Below, one piece after another: positions 9,432-18,178 of a stretch of DNA of 64,000 bases. The stretch comes from an uncultured Roseovarius sp. GTDB taxonomy: Bacteria; Pseudomonadota; Alphaproteobacteria; Rhodobacterales; Rhodobacteraceae. The position numbers and the translations under genes were made by a program. Within the stretch, counting starts at the first letter, position 1; each line of letters opens with the position of its first letter. The notes beneath the pieces were generated by a model. It worked only from the letters and a program-made list of their open reading frames with translations, had not been told where the DNA came from and searched no databases. Location: assembly GCA_947499555.1 (NCBI GenBank), contig CANMOU010000001.1:434001-498000 (forward strand), written 5' to 3'.

Positions 9432-10312
9432 TACGCGGGTTTGCGCTGGCCCTTTGCCTGACCGCATCAGCTGCACTGGCCGAAGAAACACCGCCGCCTA
9501 TGTCCGCACAAGACTGCCTGAGCGGTTGGCAGGGCTTTACATACATGACAAACATGCCGCCGCGCCTGAGTGCCATTCAGCCTGATGTGACACCGCAAGG
9601 CTGGTGCCGGATTGATCGCAGCAATGGCGATTTGCGCGACAATGATTTCGCATCGGTCGATTGGCGCGGCGCGGATGTGGCGCTCGCGGTCGAGCGCAAA
9701 GGCTTTCCCACAGATTTCGAAGCACATTTCCGCGGGATCAGCCTTGTTGAAGGGCTCAAGTTGAAACTTGGACCCGGCCATGAGCGCGCGGTGGGAGAGT
9801 TGCGGATCAAGGCGCAGCGCGATCCGGACAACACCGAATTTCTGATCGAGAGATTCATCTTTGATTTCGGCAATCTGGGTGAGATTGCGGTAGCGGCGTC
9901 AGGCGATGGCATTGATCTCGATTCCATAGAGCGCATGCAGCTGTCGCTTGGAGGATTGCGCATCAAGTCGCTGGAACTTGACCTCAGGACGACCGATGAT
10001 CTTTCTCGCGCGCTGACCCCGGTGATCGAAGATGCCGCGCCATTGCGGGATTGGCCTCTTATCCTTGGCCGCATGCCTAACCAGATGTTCACACCGGGCA
10101 GCCGGGAGGCCCTGATGCAATTTGCCCGTGCCCTGCCGGCTGCGCGTGGGCGGCTAACCCTGAGCATCCACTCAGATACGGGGCTTGGTTTGTTGCAACT
10201 TGTTGGTGCCATGATGTCATTTGACAAAAGCGATGGGCGCGTCTGGGATATGGCCGCCGCGATCGCGCAGCTGCTGAACGGATCGCGCATCGACGCTTCC
10301 TGGACCCGATGA
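9428..10312 (+). CDS. Exported protein of unknown function coupled to ftsY
   Basis: The 294-residue protein has a typical signal peptide (an Ala/Leu core ending ASAALAEE). The mature part has two Cys near the N-terminus (QDCLSGW, GWCRIDR), then long stretches of alternating hydrophobic residues such as [22 protein letters not shown] and [15 protein letters not shown], which resemble AsmA/DUF945-like repeated beta-strands. It is probably periplasmic. It overlaps ftsY (ATGA) and is followed after seven bases by an EamA transporter, so it belongs to the ftsY operon. No family name can be given with confidence. Confidence 0.6.
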   Translation: MIRGFALALCLTASAALAEETPPPMSAQDCLSGWQGFTYMTNMPPRLSAIQPDVTPQGWCRIDRSNGDLRDNDFASVDWRGADVALAVERKGFPTDFEAHFRGISLVEGLKLKLGPGHERAVGELRIKAQRDPDNTEFLIERFIFDFGNLGEIAVAASGDGIDLDSIERMQLSLGGLRIKSLELDLRTTDDLSRALTPVIEDAAPLRDWPLILGRMPNQMFTPGSREALMQFARALPAARGRLTLSIHSDTGLGLLQLVGAMMSFDKSDGRVWDMAAAIAQLLNGSRIDASWTR

Positions 10313-10331
10313 GCCAAATGTGCGCCCGAGA

Positions 10332-11234
10332 ATGAGTGACTGGCTCATCTCTATCGAAGGCACCGAGGCCGGGCACCAACTTGCCCTTGCACTCGCTATT
10401 CTGGCAGCCTTTCTGCATGCCGTTTTCGGTGCGCTGCAAAAGGGGCGGCATGATCCCTGGCTTACACGCGGGGCGATCGACTTCAGCTATGCGGCGATGG
10501 CAGCGCCCTTTGCCTTTTTCGTGGTGCCCTGGCCTGAACCACAGATGTGGGTGATCTTCGCCACCGCTTGGGCCATCCACACGGTCTATAAGGTGTTGCA
10601 GGCCATGGCCTACACCCGGGGGGCCTATACTGTCGTTTACCCGGTGGCACGCGGCACCGGGCCGCTTTTTACCGTGATCGGCGCATATCTGCTTTTCGGG
10701 GAAACCTTCACCGGGGCGCAATGGCTGGGTGTCGGCGTGCTTTTGGCGGGCATTTATGGGCTGGCCATCTACAATTTGCGTACGCTGACGGTGGATCGTG
10801 CCACGATGCCAGCCGCCCTGACACTGGCGGTGATCACCGGCCTTTTCGTGGCACTTTACACGACCTACGACGCCTACGGCATCCGCGCCACCGCCGATCC
10901 GTTCACGTTTCTGGCGTGGTTCTTTTTCTTTGACGGGCTGGTGTTTCCGGTCATCGCCTGGGTTCGACGCAACAGGATGAGCGCGCCACCGGATCTCGGC
11001 CCGCTGATGATCCGGGGGGTCTTCGGTGGCGTGACGGCGTTCCTGTCTTTCGGCTCCATCATGCTCGCCACACGGCTCGACAAGGTCGGAGAGGCGGCGG
11101 TCCTGCGCGAAACATCAACGGTCTTCGCGGCCTTCATAGGCTGGCTGGTCCTGAAAGAGACCGTCGGCCCGCGCCGGATTGCGCTGATGGCATTGATTGC
11201 AGCGGGCGCTGTGATAGTTGAGATGGGCGGATAG
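10332..11234 (+). CDS. EamA-family (DMT) transporter
   Basis: A roughly 300-residue inner-membrane protein with ten predicted hydrophobic helices arranged as two EamA repeats (about residues 15-140 and 155-300). Typical small-residue helices include TRGAYTVVYPVARGTGPLFTVIGAYLLFGE at the end of repeat 1 and VLRETSTVFAAFIGWLVLKE at the end of repeat 2. Such proteins export small metabolites or amino acids; the substrate cannot be read from sequence. The start is uncertain: ATG 10332 is taken, but GTG 10320 is in frame and neither has a strong Shine-Dalgarno sequence. It lies between the ftsY-coupled gene and yciB. Confidence 0.85.
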   Translation: MSDWLISIEGTEAGHQLALALAILAAFLHAVFGALQKGRHDPWLTRGAIDFSYAAMAAPFAFFVVPWPEPQMWVIFATAWAIHTVYKVLQAMAYTRGAYTVVYPVARGTGPLFTVIGAYLLFGETFTGAQWLGVGVLLAGIYGLAIYNLRTLTVDRATMPAALTLAVITGLFVALYTTYDAYGIRATADPFTFLAWFFFFDGLVFPVIAWVRRNRMSAPPDLGPLMIRGVFGGVTAFLSFGSIMLATRLDKVGEAAVLRETSTVFAAFIGWLVLKETVGPRRIALMALIAAGAVIVEMGG

Positions 11235-11249
11235 ATAGAAAGGCTCGAT

Positions 11250-11864
11250 ATGAGTGACAAAAGCGTCTCGCCAATGGCCAAGACCATTCTGGAGTTTGGT
11301 CCAATCCTGGGGTTCTTCGTGGCCTATCTCTGGCTCAAGGATCGCACCTTTACCATTGGCGGAACCGAATATGAGGGATTCGTGGCGGTGACTGCCGGAT
11401 TCATCCCCGTCTTTCTTATCTGCATGGGCATTTTGTGGAAACTGACCGGACATCTGTCAAAGATGCAGGCGGTCACGGCGGTGCTGCTGGTTGTCTTCGG
11501 AGGGCTGAGTGTCTGGTTCAATGACCCACGGTTTTTCAAGATGAAACCGACGATTATCTACCTGCTCTTCGGCGGCGTGCTGTCTTTGGGTCTCATGCGC
11601 GGGACGTCCTTTCTGCAATATGTCATGGACGGTGTGATGCCACTGAGCCGCGAGGGCTGGATGATCCTGACGCGGCGACTGGCATATTTCTTCTTTGGTC
11701 TCGCGGTCCTGAACGAGATTGTCTGGCGGACCATGAGCGAAGAGACCTGGGTCTACTTCAAGACCTTCGGCCTTACGGCGGCGATTTTCCTGTTCTTCAT
11801 GCTGCAGGGGAAGCTCTTTTCGGAACATGGCCCGGACAGTTCCGAAGACACACAATCGGAATAA
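11250..11864 (+). CDS. yciB: Inner membrane septation protein A (YciB/IspZ)
   Basis: The 204-residue protein has about five transmembrane segments and family hallmarks: the opening KTILEFGPILGFFVAYL, the central KMKPTIIYLLFGGVLSLGL, and the C-terminal WMILTRRLAYFFFGLAVLNE. YciB is linked to cell-envelope synthesis and division-septum positioning. The length is slightly above the usual 180 because of an acidic C-terminal tail (GPDSSEDTQSE). It is the last gene of the ftsY run, 15 bases after the EamA gene, and a following gene begins 46 bases later. Confidence 0.92.
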   Translation: MSDKSVSPMAKTILEFGPILGFFVAYLWLKDRTFTIGGTEYEGFVAVTAGFIPVFLICMGILWKLTGHLSKMQAVTAVLLVVFGGLSVWFNDPRFFKMKPTIIYLLFGGVLSLGLMRGTSFLQYVMDGVMPLSREGWMILTRRLAYFFFGLAVLNEIVWRTMSEETWVYFKTFGLTAAIFLFFMLQGKLFSEHGPDSSEDTQSE

Positions 11865-11910
11865 TTATCATCGAATTCTCTCGTCATTGCCTCTGAATTG
11901 ACGCATTTCG

Positions 11911-12552
11911 GTGGAAAGACTCGGCCTCATGAAGAGCCGCTGGTCGTCAAAAGTTCTGGACGCTGTGTCCTCTGTGCCCCCGATGCGGGTTGAGTACCTT
12001 ATTCCTATCGTGGTCATCTTGATCCTTTGGATTGGTCTCTCAAGTCTGGGGTTGGCCAAAGACAAGAGCTTCGTTCTTGTGCTGGTCATCGGACAGACCT
12101 ACGCGATCTGGCGCAACCTGCCCACCGCAGCCGCACAGCTTTCCCAGCCGGGACGCGATCGCTCTCGTTTGATCCTTTGGCCTGTGGGCGTGATGCTTGT
12201 TCTTGCGGTCAGTCAGTTGCTCATCAGCAGCCCGCTTTTCAGTCAGCGCATTCTTTCGGCAGCCTGCGTATTTGTACTTTTGGTCATGATCCTGGGCATG
12301 CGGCGGGAAGAAGACGTATTGGAACGGGTCTCACCAAACTCGGTCGTGCGCGGCAAGGTGATGGCGCGCGTATCTCTTTTGCGCGTAAACGCGCTTGCCG
12401 CAGGCACTGTTCTGGTCGTCAATGAACTGCTGATCCAATCTGCGTCCCTGACTGTCTGGATGACGGGCATGGCCCTTTTCGCCATGGTGCTTCACGCCCT
12501 TTACTGGTTCATGGTGCTCATGGTCATGCCAGGCGAAGACAAAACGGCCTGA
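11911..12552 (+). CDS. Polytopic membrane protein of unknown function
   Basis: The product has about 213 residues if the GTG at 11911 is used, or 207 from the ATG at 11929. It has roughly six hydrophobic segments, arranged as three pairs separated by short charged loops such as LGMRREEDVLERV and GKVMARVSLLRV. There are no recognisable catalytic motifs. It follows yciB after 46 bases in the same direction and may be read through from it. I cannot assign a family. It ends about 95 bases before the SAM-II riboswitch that opens the next unit. Confidence 0.55.
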   Translation: MERLGLMKSRWSSKVLDAVSSVPPMRVEYLIPIVVILILWIGLSSLGLAKDKSFVLVLVIGQTYAIWRNLPTAAAQLSQPGRDRSRLILWPVGVMLVLAVSQLLISSPLFSQRILSAACVFVLLVMILGMRREEDVLERVSPNSVVRGKVMARVSLLRVNALAAGTVLVVNELLIQSASLTVWMTGMALFAMVLHALYWFMVLMVMPGEDKTA

Positions 12553-12645
12553 CGTATTGCGCTGCAGGCCGGAATTCGGCCCACAATCTTCTGTTACCAA
12601 TCAAAGTCAGAGTTGACGCGCCTCTTCCCCTTGGGGTAGAGCGGC

Positions 12646-12701
12646 GACGTGGCGATTTGTTACCGGATTGCGGGCCACGTTAAACATGCCGCTAAAGAGG
12701 C
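12646..12701 (+). promoter_or_regulatory. SAM-II riboswitch aptamer ahead of metZ
   Basis: The conserved SAM-II core is visible. A P1 stem ACGTGGC (12647-12653) pairs with GCCACGT (12674-12680). The loop holds GATTTGTTACCGGATTGC, and the 3' part is TTAAACATGCCGCTAAAGAG, matching the family pattern GAUUU..ACCG.AUUGC and ..AAAUG..GCUAAAnAGG that forms the pseudoknot around S-adenosylmethionine. Placement ahead of a methionine-biosynthesis gene fits the known class. Binding of SAM should lower metZ expression. Confidence 0.88.
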
Positions 12702-12710
12702 GAGAGAGAT

Positions 12711-12744
12711 GCTCCCTTTGGTTTGTCCGGTGGGGGCTTTTTTT
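12711..12744 (+). terminator. Attenuator hairpin of the SAM-II riboswitch
   Basis: GCTCCC (12711-12716) can pair with GGGGGC (12732-12737), and seven T residues follow directly (12738-12744). This is an intrinsic terminator inside the metZ leader, ten bases after the aptamer and 40 bases before the start codon. CTAAAGAGG at the aptamer 3' edge can partly pair with CTCCCTTTG, giving a plausible antiterminator that SAM binding would disrupt. Confidence 0.55.
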
Positions 12745-12783
12745 GTCCCCGCAGCATGGTGGAACTGGACCTGGAGATTGGTC

Positions 12784-13965
12784 ATGGACAAGAAATGGAA
12801 CACGCGCACCAAGCTGGTGCATAGCGGAACGCGGCGCAGCAAGTACAACGAAGTGAGCGAGGCGATCTTCCTCACCCAGGGCTTTGTTTACGACAGTGCC
12901 GAAGCGGCTGAGGCGCGCTTTCTGGAAGCAGGTGAGGATGAGTTCATATATGCCCGCTACGGCAACCCCACAGTGGCGATGTTCGAAAACCGCATCGCGG
13001 CACTGGAAGGGGCTGAAGACGCCTTTGCGACGGCAAGCGGTATGGCGGCGGTTTCGGGCGCGCTGATGTCCATGCTCAAGGCCGGCGATCACGTGGTTTC
13101 GGCCCGTGCGCTGTTCGGGTCCTGCCTTTACGTGCTCGAAGAGGTGCTGACGCGCTACGGTGTTGAGGTGACCTTTGTCGATGGCACCAATCTAGAAGCC
13201 TGGAAATCCGCCATCCGGCCAGACACATCTTTGGTCTTTTTTGAGACCATCGCCAATCCTACGTTAGAGGTCATTGACCTGTGCGCCGTGGCCGACTTGG
13301 CCCATGCGGTCGATGCCAAAGTGGTGGTCGACAACGTCTTTGCCACGCCGGTCTTTTCCAGAGCGATAGAGCAGGGCGCGGATGTCGTCGTCTACTCGGC
13401 TACCAAACATATTGATGGGCAGGGCCGCGCGTTGGGCGGTGTCATTCTTGGCACCAAGGAGTACATCCGCAAAACTGTCGAACCTTACATGAAGCACACG
13501 GGTGGCTCCATGTCGCCGTTTACCGCATGGGTGATGCTCAAGGGGTTAGAGACGATTGATCTGCGGGTCCGTGCACAAGTCGAGGGCGCGGAAGCGATTG
13601 CCGACGCATTGCAAAGCCACGCGAAGCTTGAACGTGTGATTTACCCTGGCCACCCAAATCATGCGCAATATGACTTGGTCAAAAGTCAGATGGGCAAGGG
13701 CGGCACGGTTGTCTCGCTTGATATCCAGGGCGGGCAGGCGGCAGCCTTCCGCTTTCTCAACGCGCTTGAGATTGTCCTGATCTCGAACAATCTGGGCGAC
13801 GCCAAGTCAATCGCCACGCATCCCGCCACCACGACCCACCAGCGCCTTGCGGACGACCAGAAGGAGGCTTTGGGCATCACGCCCGGACTGATCCGCCTGA
13901 GCGTCGGTATTGAGGACAAGGATGATCTTGTGGCCGATATCCTGCAGGCGCTAGAGGCGGTCTGA
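12784..13965 (+). CDS. metZ: O-succinylhomoserine sulfhydrylase
   Basis: This PLP enzyme of the Cys/Met metabolism family makes homocysteine from O-succinylhomoserine and sulfide. The 393-residue protein shows YARYGNPTVAMFENRIAALE, TASGMAAVSGAL, FFETIANPTLEVIDL and the PLP lysine motif YSATKHIDGQGRALGG with Lys near 208, then the C-terminal HPATTTHQRL and LIRLSVGIED. The ATG at 12784 follows GGAG and matches the family N-terminus (KWNTRTKLVHSG). It is controlled by the SAM-II riboswitch and attenuator upstream. It consumes sulfide directly, which may matter for the H2S-producing cluster at 45-53 kb. Confidence 0.9.
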   Translation: MDKKWNTRTKLVHSGTRRSKYNEVSEAIFLTQGFVYDSAEAAEARFLEAGEDEFIYARYGNPTVAMFENRIAALEGAEDAFATASGMAAVSGALMSMLKAGDHVVSARALFGSCLYVLEEVLTRYGVEVTFVDGTNLEAWKSAIRPDTSLVFFETIANPTLEVIDLCAVADLAHAVDAKVVVDNVFATPVFSRAIEQGADVVVYSATKHIDGQGRALGGVILGTKEYIRKTVEPYMKHTGGSMSPFTAWVMLKGLETIDLRVRAQVEGAEAIADALQSHAKLERVIYPGHPNHAQYDLVKSQMGKGGTVVSLDIQGGQAAAFRFLNALEIVLISNNLGDAKSIATHPATTTHQRLADDQKEALGITPGLIRLSVGIEDKDDLVADILQALEAV

Positions 13966-14139
13966 GCAGAAGCTGACCGGCAGATGGCGGGTTTGCAGGG
14001 GCGATCCCTGAGTGTCATCTTCTGTCAGGAGGAATAACTGATCCGCGATCTTCCCGCTGACGTATTTGTGAATGTAGTCGCAATTTCCGGCGCTTGGCCC
14101 TATATGGTGCCCTGTCGGTACTGAACGAGGACCCCGGCC

Positions 14140-15240
14140 ATGAATATTCAGACAACAGATTTGGGCAAAGCAATGGATCGTGCGGAGGCCGAAGAAGCGC
14201 TCGCGCGGCTGCGCGCATGGGCCGAACAGGCAACGCCCGAAGAAGTGGCTGATCTTGATCCGGCCGTGGCACGACTGTTGCCACAGGGCGAGGTGTCGAA
14301 CTATCCGCTTTTGAGCCGTGACTATGCTGAGGATTTTGCGCCTGATGCGGCGTACAAGGCGACAATGCCTGATCTGCAGAACGGGCCGTCCTCCCTTATC
14401 CGGGGCGCGAAGAAACAGCTTCAGCATGTCGGCATTTCTAATTTCCGCCTGCCCATCCGGTTTCACACCCGGGACAATGGCGATCTGACGCTTGAAACCT
14501 CGGTAACAGGCTCGGTTAGCCTTGAGGCCGAGAAAAAAGGCATCAACATGTCGCGCATCATGCGCAGCTTCTACAAGCATGCCGAAAAAACCTTTAGTTT
14601 TGAGGTAATTGAAGCGGCGCTCGATGATTATATCAGCGATCTCGAGTCCTTTGATGCTCGCATTCAGATGCGGTTTTCCTACCCGATGAAGATCAAGTCA
14701 CTTCGGTCAGGGCTTGAAGGGTACCAGTATTACGATATCGCGCTGGAATTGGTCGAAATGGACGGTGTCCGCCGCAAATTCATGCATCTCGACTATGTCT
14801 ATTCGTCCACATGCCCTTGCTCGCTTGAGCTTAGCGAACATGCCCGTCAGGTGCGCGGACAACTGGCCACGCCACATTCGCAGCGCTCGGTTGCGCGGAT
14901 TTCGGTGGAAGTGGCTTGCGACAACTGTGTCTGGTTTGAAGACCTGATCGACAATGCGCGCGAAGCGGTCGCGACAGAAACCCAGGTGATGGTCAAACGC
15001 GAAGATGAACAGGCCTTTGCCGAACTGAACGCCGCTAACCCGATTTTCGTGGAAGATGCCGCGCGGCTCTTCTGTGAACAGCTTTTGAATGATGCGCGGA
15101 TTGGTGATTTCCGCGTCATTGCCAGCCATCAGGAAAGCTTGCACAGCCATGATGCGGTGAGCATCCTGACGCATGGCGACACTTTCAGTGCGGAAAGCCT
15201 TGATCCAAAACTCTTCTCGACGCTGATCCACGTCGGCTAA
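14140..15240 (+). CDS. folE2: GTP cyclohydrolase FolE2 (type IB)
   Basis: FolE2 converts GTP to 7,8-dihydroneopterin triphosphate at the start of folate synthesis and, unlike FolE, does not depend strictly on zinc. The 366-residue protein has the family features: VGISNFRLPIRFHTRDNG, GINMSRIMRSFY, the metal-ligand segment SSTCPCSLELSEHA with the catalytic Cys near residue 225, TPHSQRS near 244, and EDAARLFCEQLLND. GAGGA lies ahead of the ATG at 14140; a second ATG five residues in from LGKA is possible. I looked for a Zur-type palindrome upstream and did not see one. Confidence 0.92.
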   Translation: MNIQTTDLGKAMDRAEAEEALARLRAWAEQATPEEVADLDPAVARLLPQGEVSNYPLLSRDYAEDFAPDAAYKATMPDLQNGPSSLIRGAKKQLQHVGISNFRLPIRFHTRDNGDLTLETSVTGSVSLEAEKKGINMSRIMRSFYKHAEKTFSFEVIEAALDDYISDLESFDARIQMRFSYPMKIKSLRSGLEGYQYYDIALELVEMDGVRRKFMHLDYVYSSTCPCSLELSEHARQVRGQLATPHSQRSVARISVEVACDNCVWFEDLIDNAREAVATETQVMVKREDEQAFAELNAANPIFVEDAARLFCEQLLNDARIGDFRVIASHQESLHSHDAVSILTHGDTFSAESLDPKLFSTLIHVG

Positions 15241-15268
15241 GCCTGCCGCCGTCGCATCAGAGCAGGTG

Positions 15269-15327
15269 TGCCTAAAATTTAGGCAGAAAATGTTGCGGTG
15301 CGGCATAATATTGCTGCAGCGCAACAT
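15269..15327. promoter_or_regulatory. Two strong dyads upstream of the phasin-like gene
   Basis: 15269-15285 is a perfect 17-base inverted repeat, TGCCTAAA-A-TTTAGGCA. 15290-15327 is a longer dyad: outer arms ATGTTGCG/CGCAACAT, one mismatch, inner arms TGCGGCA/TGCTGCA, centre TAATAT. The TGC/GCA-rich arms recall the sites bound by the polyhydroxybutyrate regulator PhaR in Paracoccus and Rhodobacter. Assignment to PhaR is inference. The first dyad may instead terminate folE2. Confidence 0.5.
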
Positions 15328-15441
15328 TTGTGTTTACAGGTATACGCAGCCTCTTTTGCTGCACCTGCAAAGAGTATAGGAGATGCCTCACGAAATAATT
15401 GGCGTGATGCCGGTGTGATCGATTCGGAAAGGACGTTCGCT

Positions 15442-16248
15442 GTGGATCCATTTTTAGTACCTCTCAAATACTCCCTCGCGAGCCTGCGGATGGCGGGCTA
15501 CGTCGTGGAAAACAACATTAAAATCGCGCAAGCGGCCAGCAAGGCTGCGATTGATGCGCAGCTTTACTTCGTTGGCCTGCGCGCCGCGGACGTGACGACG
15601 ACCCATTCGGCTCGCGCCAAAGCCATCGCGGCCCCCAAGCCCAAAGTGAAGGCGGCTGCGAAAAAGAAAGCGGTCAAGAAAGTCGCTGCACCCAAAGCTG
15701 TGGCCAAGCCCAAACCCTTTGCCAAAGCTCCCGTCGCCAAGTCAAAGGTTACGAAGCTTGAGACGGTGAAAGCAAAAGCGCCCAGCGTGCCAAAACCTGC
15801 CCCCAAGCCAAAAGCAGCAGCGGCACCCAAAGCAACGCAGGCGGCGTCAAAATCAGTTGTGGCGAAGGCAGAGACGAAGAAACTTGCCGCGGCCGCGCCC
15901 AAGGCGGTTTCGGTACCTGCTAATCCAAAACCGGTTTCGGCACCTGCCAAAAAGACGGCAACTGCGAAGGCACCGACATCGGCAAAATCCAAACCAAGCG
16001 CGCCTGTCGCGGCCAAACCTGCCGCACCCAAGCCTGTCGCAGCCAAACCAGCCGCACCGATGCCGGCGGCGGCAACTAAGCCTGCACCAACGGCCGCTGT
16101 GGCCCAGCTGCAACCAAAGGCCACCAAGGCCGTCGCGGCAGAGCCGAAGCCTGCTCAATCGGTATCGAGTGATCCGAAACGCCCGCGCAAACCTTCTGCG
16201 CCGCCCTCCATGCCAGCACCAATCAGCGAGGCGGCGAAAAAAGGCTAA
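15442..16248 (+). CDS. Phasin-like protein with histone-H1-like Lys/Ala/Pro tail
   Basis: About 268 residues from the GTG at 15442, which has AAGGA nine bases upstream; the frame is open further upstream but runs through the dyad region. Residues 1-55 form an amphipathic helical block (VPLKYSLASLRMAGYVVENN, then QAASKAAIDAQLYFVG) of the sort seen in phasins. Residues about 60-260 are almost pure Ala, Lys and Pro, with units like AAKPAAPKPVA repeated. Such a tail could bind DNA or coat granules. The TGC/GCA dyads upstream and the strong terminator downstream make it a single-gene unit. No PHB synthase gene is in the window, so the phasin call is tentative. Confidence 0.5.
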   Translation: MDPFLVPLKYSLASLRMAGYVVENNIKIAQAASKAAIDAQLYFVGLRAADVTTTHSARAKAIAAPKPKVKAAAKKKAVKKVAAPKAVAKPKPFAKAPVAKSKVTKLETVKAKAPSVPKPAPKPKAAAAPKATQAASKSVVAKAETKKLAAAAPKAVSVPANPKPVSAPAKKTATAKAPTSAKSKPSAPVAAKPAAPKPVAAKPAAPMPAAATKPAPTAAVAQLQPKATKAVAAEPKPAQSVSSDPKRPRKPSAPPSMPAPISEAAKKG

Positions 16249-16279
16249 GTCTTTCATTACCTGTCTATTTTACCAATCG

Positions 16280-16312
16280 CCCCGGGTTGCAGCAGATGCA
16301 ATCCGGGGTTTT
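16280..16312 (+). terminator. Intrinsic terminator of the phasin-like gene
   Basis: A 12-bp stem, CCCCGGGTTGCA (16280-16291) with TGCAATCCGGGG (16297-16308), with one G-T pair and a five-base loop, is followed by TTTTC. It lies 32 bases after the stop codon. Confidence 0.85.
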
Positions 16313-16394
16313 CATATTGGCATGCCTCCACTGCGATGCCGGTGCCTATGTTGAAGACAGGGAGGAAACCGACCTTTCAACAAGAGGTTTCCAA

Positions 16395-16592
16395 ATGGCA
16401 CACACTATCCTTTCCTTGATCCGCAACGGCGGGTCGGCACTGCGGTCTGCTTTTGAAGCGCAAGCCCTTGCCTCATCCCGGCGCGAAGCAATCGTGGCGC
16501 TGCAAGCCAAATCGGACGCAGAGCTGGCGCGCATGGGCATCAAACGCGACGAGATTGCGCAGCACGTCTTTCGGGACCTGTTCTACGCGTAA
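16395..16592 (+). CDS. DUF1127-like small protein
   Basis: A 65-residue basic protein starting at ATG 16395 with AGAGG upstream; the longer open frame runs into the preceding terminator. The C-terminal half (RREAIVALQAKSDAELARMGIKRDEIAQHVFRDLF) has the DUF1127 pattern of an Arg-rich helix, then L-x-x-M/L-G-I-x-R-x-D/E-I. In Rhodobacter sphaeroides a DUF1127 protein (CcaF1) has been described as an RNA-binding regulator, so a role in RNA turnover or stress is possible. It is the first of two such genes in the window (see 30898-31092). Confidence 0.65.
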   Translation: MAHTILSLIRNGGSALRSAFEAQALASSRREAIVALQAKSDAELARMGIKRDEIAQHVFRDLFYA

Positions 16593-16608
16593 ACCCTCAA
16601 AGACCGTC

Positions 16609-16640
16609 CCGGCTGGCGCGTGATCTGATGTGCCAGCCGG
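16609..16640 (+). terminator. Hairpin after the DUF1127-like gene
   Basis: A perfect 9-bp stem, CCGGCTGGC (16609-16617) with GCCAGCCGG (16632-16640), lies 17 bases after the stop codon. A weaker dyad (CACCGG..CCGGTG) with an internal TTTTT follows at about 16651-16683. A terminator is likely although no T-run follows the main stem directly. Confidence 0.45.
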
Positions 16641-16729
16641 ATGACGGGTTCACCGGCCCTGAGGATTTTTCCATGTGCCGGTGAGGGCTTCGCTTGACAC
16701 CGACACGGCCACCGGCCAACTCTGCGCGC

Positions 16730-18178
16730 ATGTTAGACTTTCGCCCTGTGGGATATGTGATTGGCCTGACGGTCATGGCGCTTGGTCTGGCGATGCTTCT
16801 GCCAATGCTGGTTGACGTGGCAGAGGGCCGCGAACACTGGCTGGTCTTTGCTGAAAGCTCGGTCCTGACAGTTCTCGTTGGGGGGCTTGTTGCCCTGGCC
16901 TGCCGCAATGGCGTGGGCGAGGGGCTGACCATTCAGCAAACCTTTCTTCTCACCACCGGCGTCTGGGTGGCCCTGCCGATTTTCGGTGCCCTGCCTTTCA
17001 TTCTTGGCGCGACAGATGCGCGACTTGTCGATGCCATTTTCGAAGCGATGTCCGGGTTAACAACAACCGGCTCCACTGTGTTGTCAGGCCTTGAGGAATT
17101 GCCGAAAGGCTTGCTTCTCTGGCGCGGCATCATGCAATGGCTTGGCGGGATCGGGATTATCGTTGTCGCGATGGTGTTCCTGCCGGAATTGCGTGTTGGC
17201 GGGATGCAGATCTTCCGCAGCTCCGGCTTTGATACCATGGGTAAGATCCTGCCGCGCGCGACCGAGATTTCCTCTCGGATCTCAGTGATTTATCTATCGC
17301 TGACCTTGCTCTGCGTGACGGGCTACATCCTGTCCGGGATGAACCCGTTTGACGCAACCGTACACGCAATGACAACCGTCGCCACAGGTGGATTTGCCAA
17401 TTACGATGCGTCATTTGCGGCCTTCGGGGCGGCAACCGAGTATGTTGCGGTGGCCTTCATGATGCTCGCGGCATTGCCTTTTCTGCGCTACGTCCAACTG
17501 ACAGCTGGCACCGCGCGCCCCTTGCTCACCGATCCGCAAATTCGCGGGTTTTTCCTGACTGCACTGGTCTTTGTCGCAATCCTCTGCGCCTGGCGCATGC
17601 TGGAAGCGGAAAGCGTGAGTGAACCGGTTTTCCGCAAAGTGCTTTTCAACACAGTCTCGATCCTGACCGGAACCGGATATGCCAGTGCGGACTACATGCA
17701 ATGGGGCGGCTTTCCTGTCACCATCATCTTCTTTATCGGGTTGATCGGCGGCTGTGCTGGCTCGACTTCCTGTTCGATCAAGATTTTCCGCTACCAGCTG
17801 CTCTTTGCCTCGGTTCGGGCGCAGCTGCGGCGCATCTACACCCCGCATGGCATTTTCACACCGCGCTACAATGGGCGCGCCATCGAAGATGATGTCCTGA
17901 GCTCGGTCATGAGCTTTTTCATCTTCTTCGTGGCCACGCTTGGCGTGATCTCCGTTCTGCTGGGCTTCACCGGGCTCGATTTCACCACCTCGATTTCCGG
18001 GGCAGGGGCCGCGCTGGCCAATATCGGGCCGGGGCTTGGCGACACAATCGGACCGGCGGGCAATTTCGCTAATCTCAATGACACCGCCAAATGGATCCTG
18101 ACCGCCGCCATGCTGATCGGGCGGCTTGAACTGATGGCGGTCTATGTTCTTTTCACTCTGGCGTTCTGGAGAGCGTGA
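16730..18178 (+). CDS. trkH: Trk-type potassium uptake membrane subunit TrkH
   Basis: The 482-residue polytopic protein has the four pore-loop repeats of the Trk/Ktr/HKT superfamily: MSGLTTTGSTVLSG near residue 107, MTTVATGGFANYDASF near 215, NTVSILTGTGYASADY near 308, and ANIGPGLGDTIGP near 428 (third and fourth repeats are the less canonical ones). GGCAGSTSCSIKIFRYQ is the conserved helix after pore 3. It imports K+ (often with H+ or Na+) together with the NAD-binding regulator TrkA, which is not in this window. ATG 16730 fits the family start but has a poor Shine-Dalgarno; a TTG at 16694 is possible. It is coupled to the next gene. Confidence 0.92.
   Translation: MLDFRPVGYVIGLTVMALGLAMLLPMLVDVAEGREHWLVFAESSVLTVLVGGLVALACRNGVGEGLTIQQTFLLTTGVWVALPIFGALPFILGATDARLVDAIFEAMSGLTTTGSTVLSGLEELPKGLLLWRGIMQWLGGIGIIVVAMVFLPELRVGGMQIFRSSGFDTMGKILPRATEISSRISVIYLSLTLLCVTGYILSGMNPFDATVHAMTTVATGGFANYDASFAAFGAATEYVAVAFMMLAALPFLRYVQLTAGTARPLLTDPQIRGFFLTALVFVAILCAWRMLEAESVSEPVFRKVLFNTVSILTGTGYASADYMQWGGFPVTIIFFIGLIGGCAGSTSCSIKIFRYQLLFASVRAQLRRIYTPHGIFTPRYNGRAIEDDVLSSVMSFFIFFVATLGVISVLLGFTGLDFTTSISGAGAALANIGPGLGDTIGPAGNFANLNDTAKWILTAAMLIGRLELMAVYVLFTLAFWRA

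Noticed and set aside
14100-14140. Zur box ahead of folE2
   Set aside because: No palindrome of the Zur type was visible in the leader.
15298-15441. Upstream extension of the phasin-like frame
   Set aside because: It starts inside the 38-base dyad; GTG 15442 has AAGGA at the proper distance.
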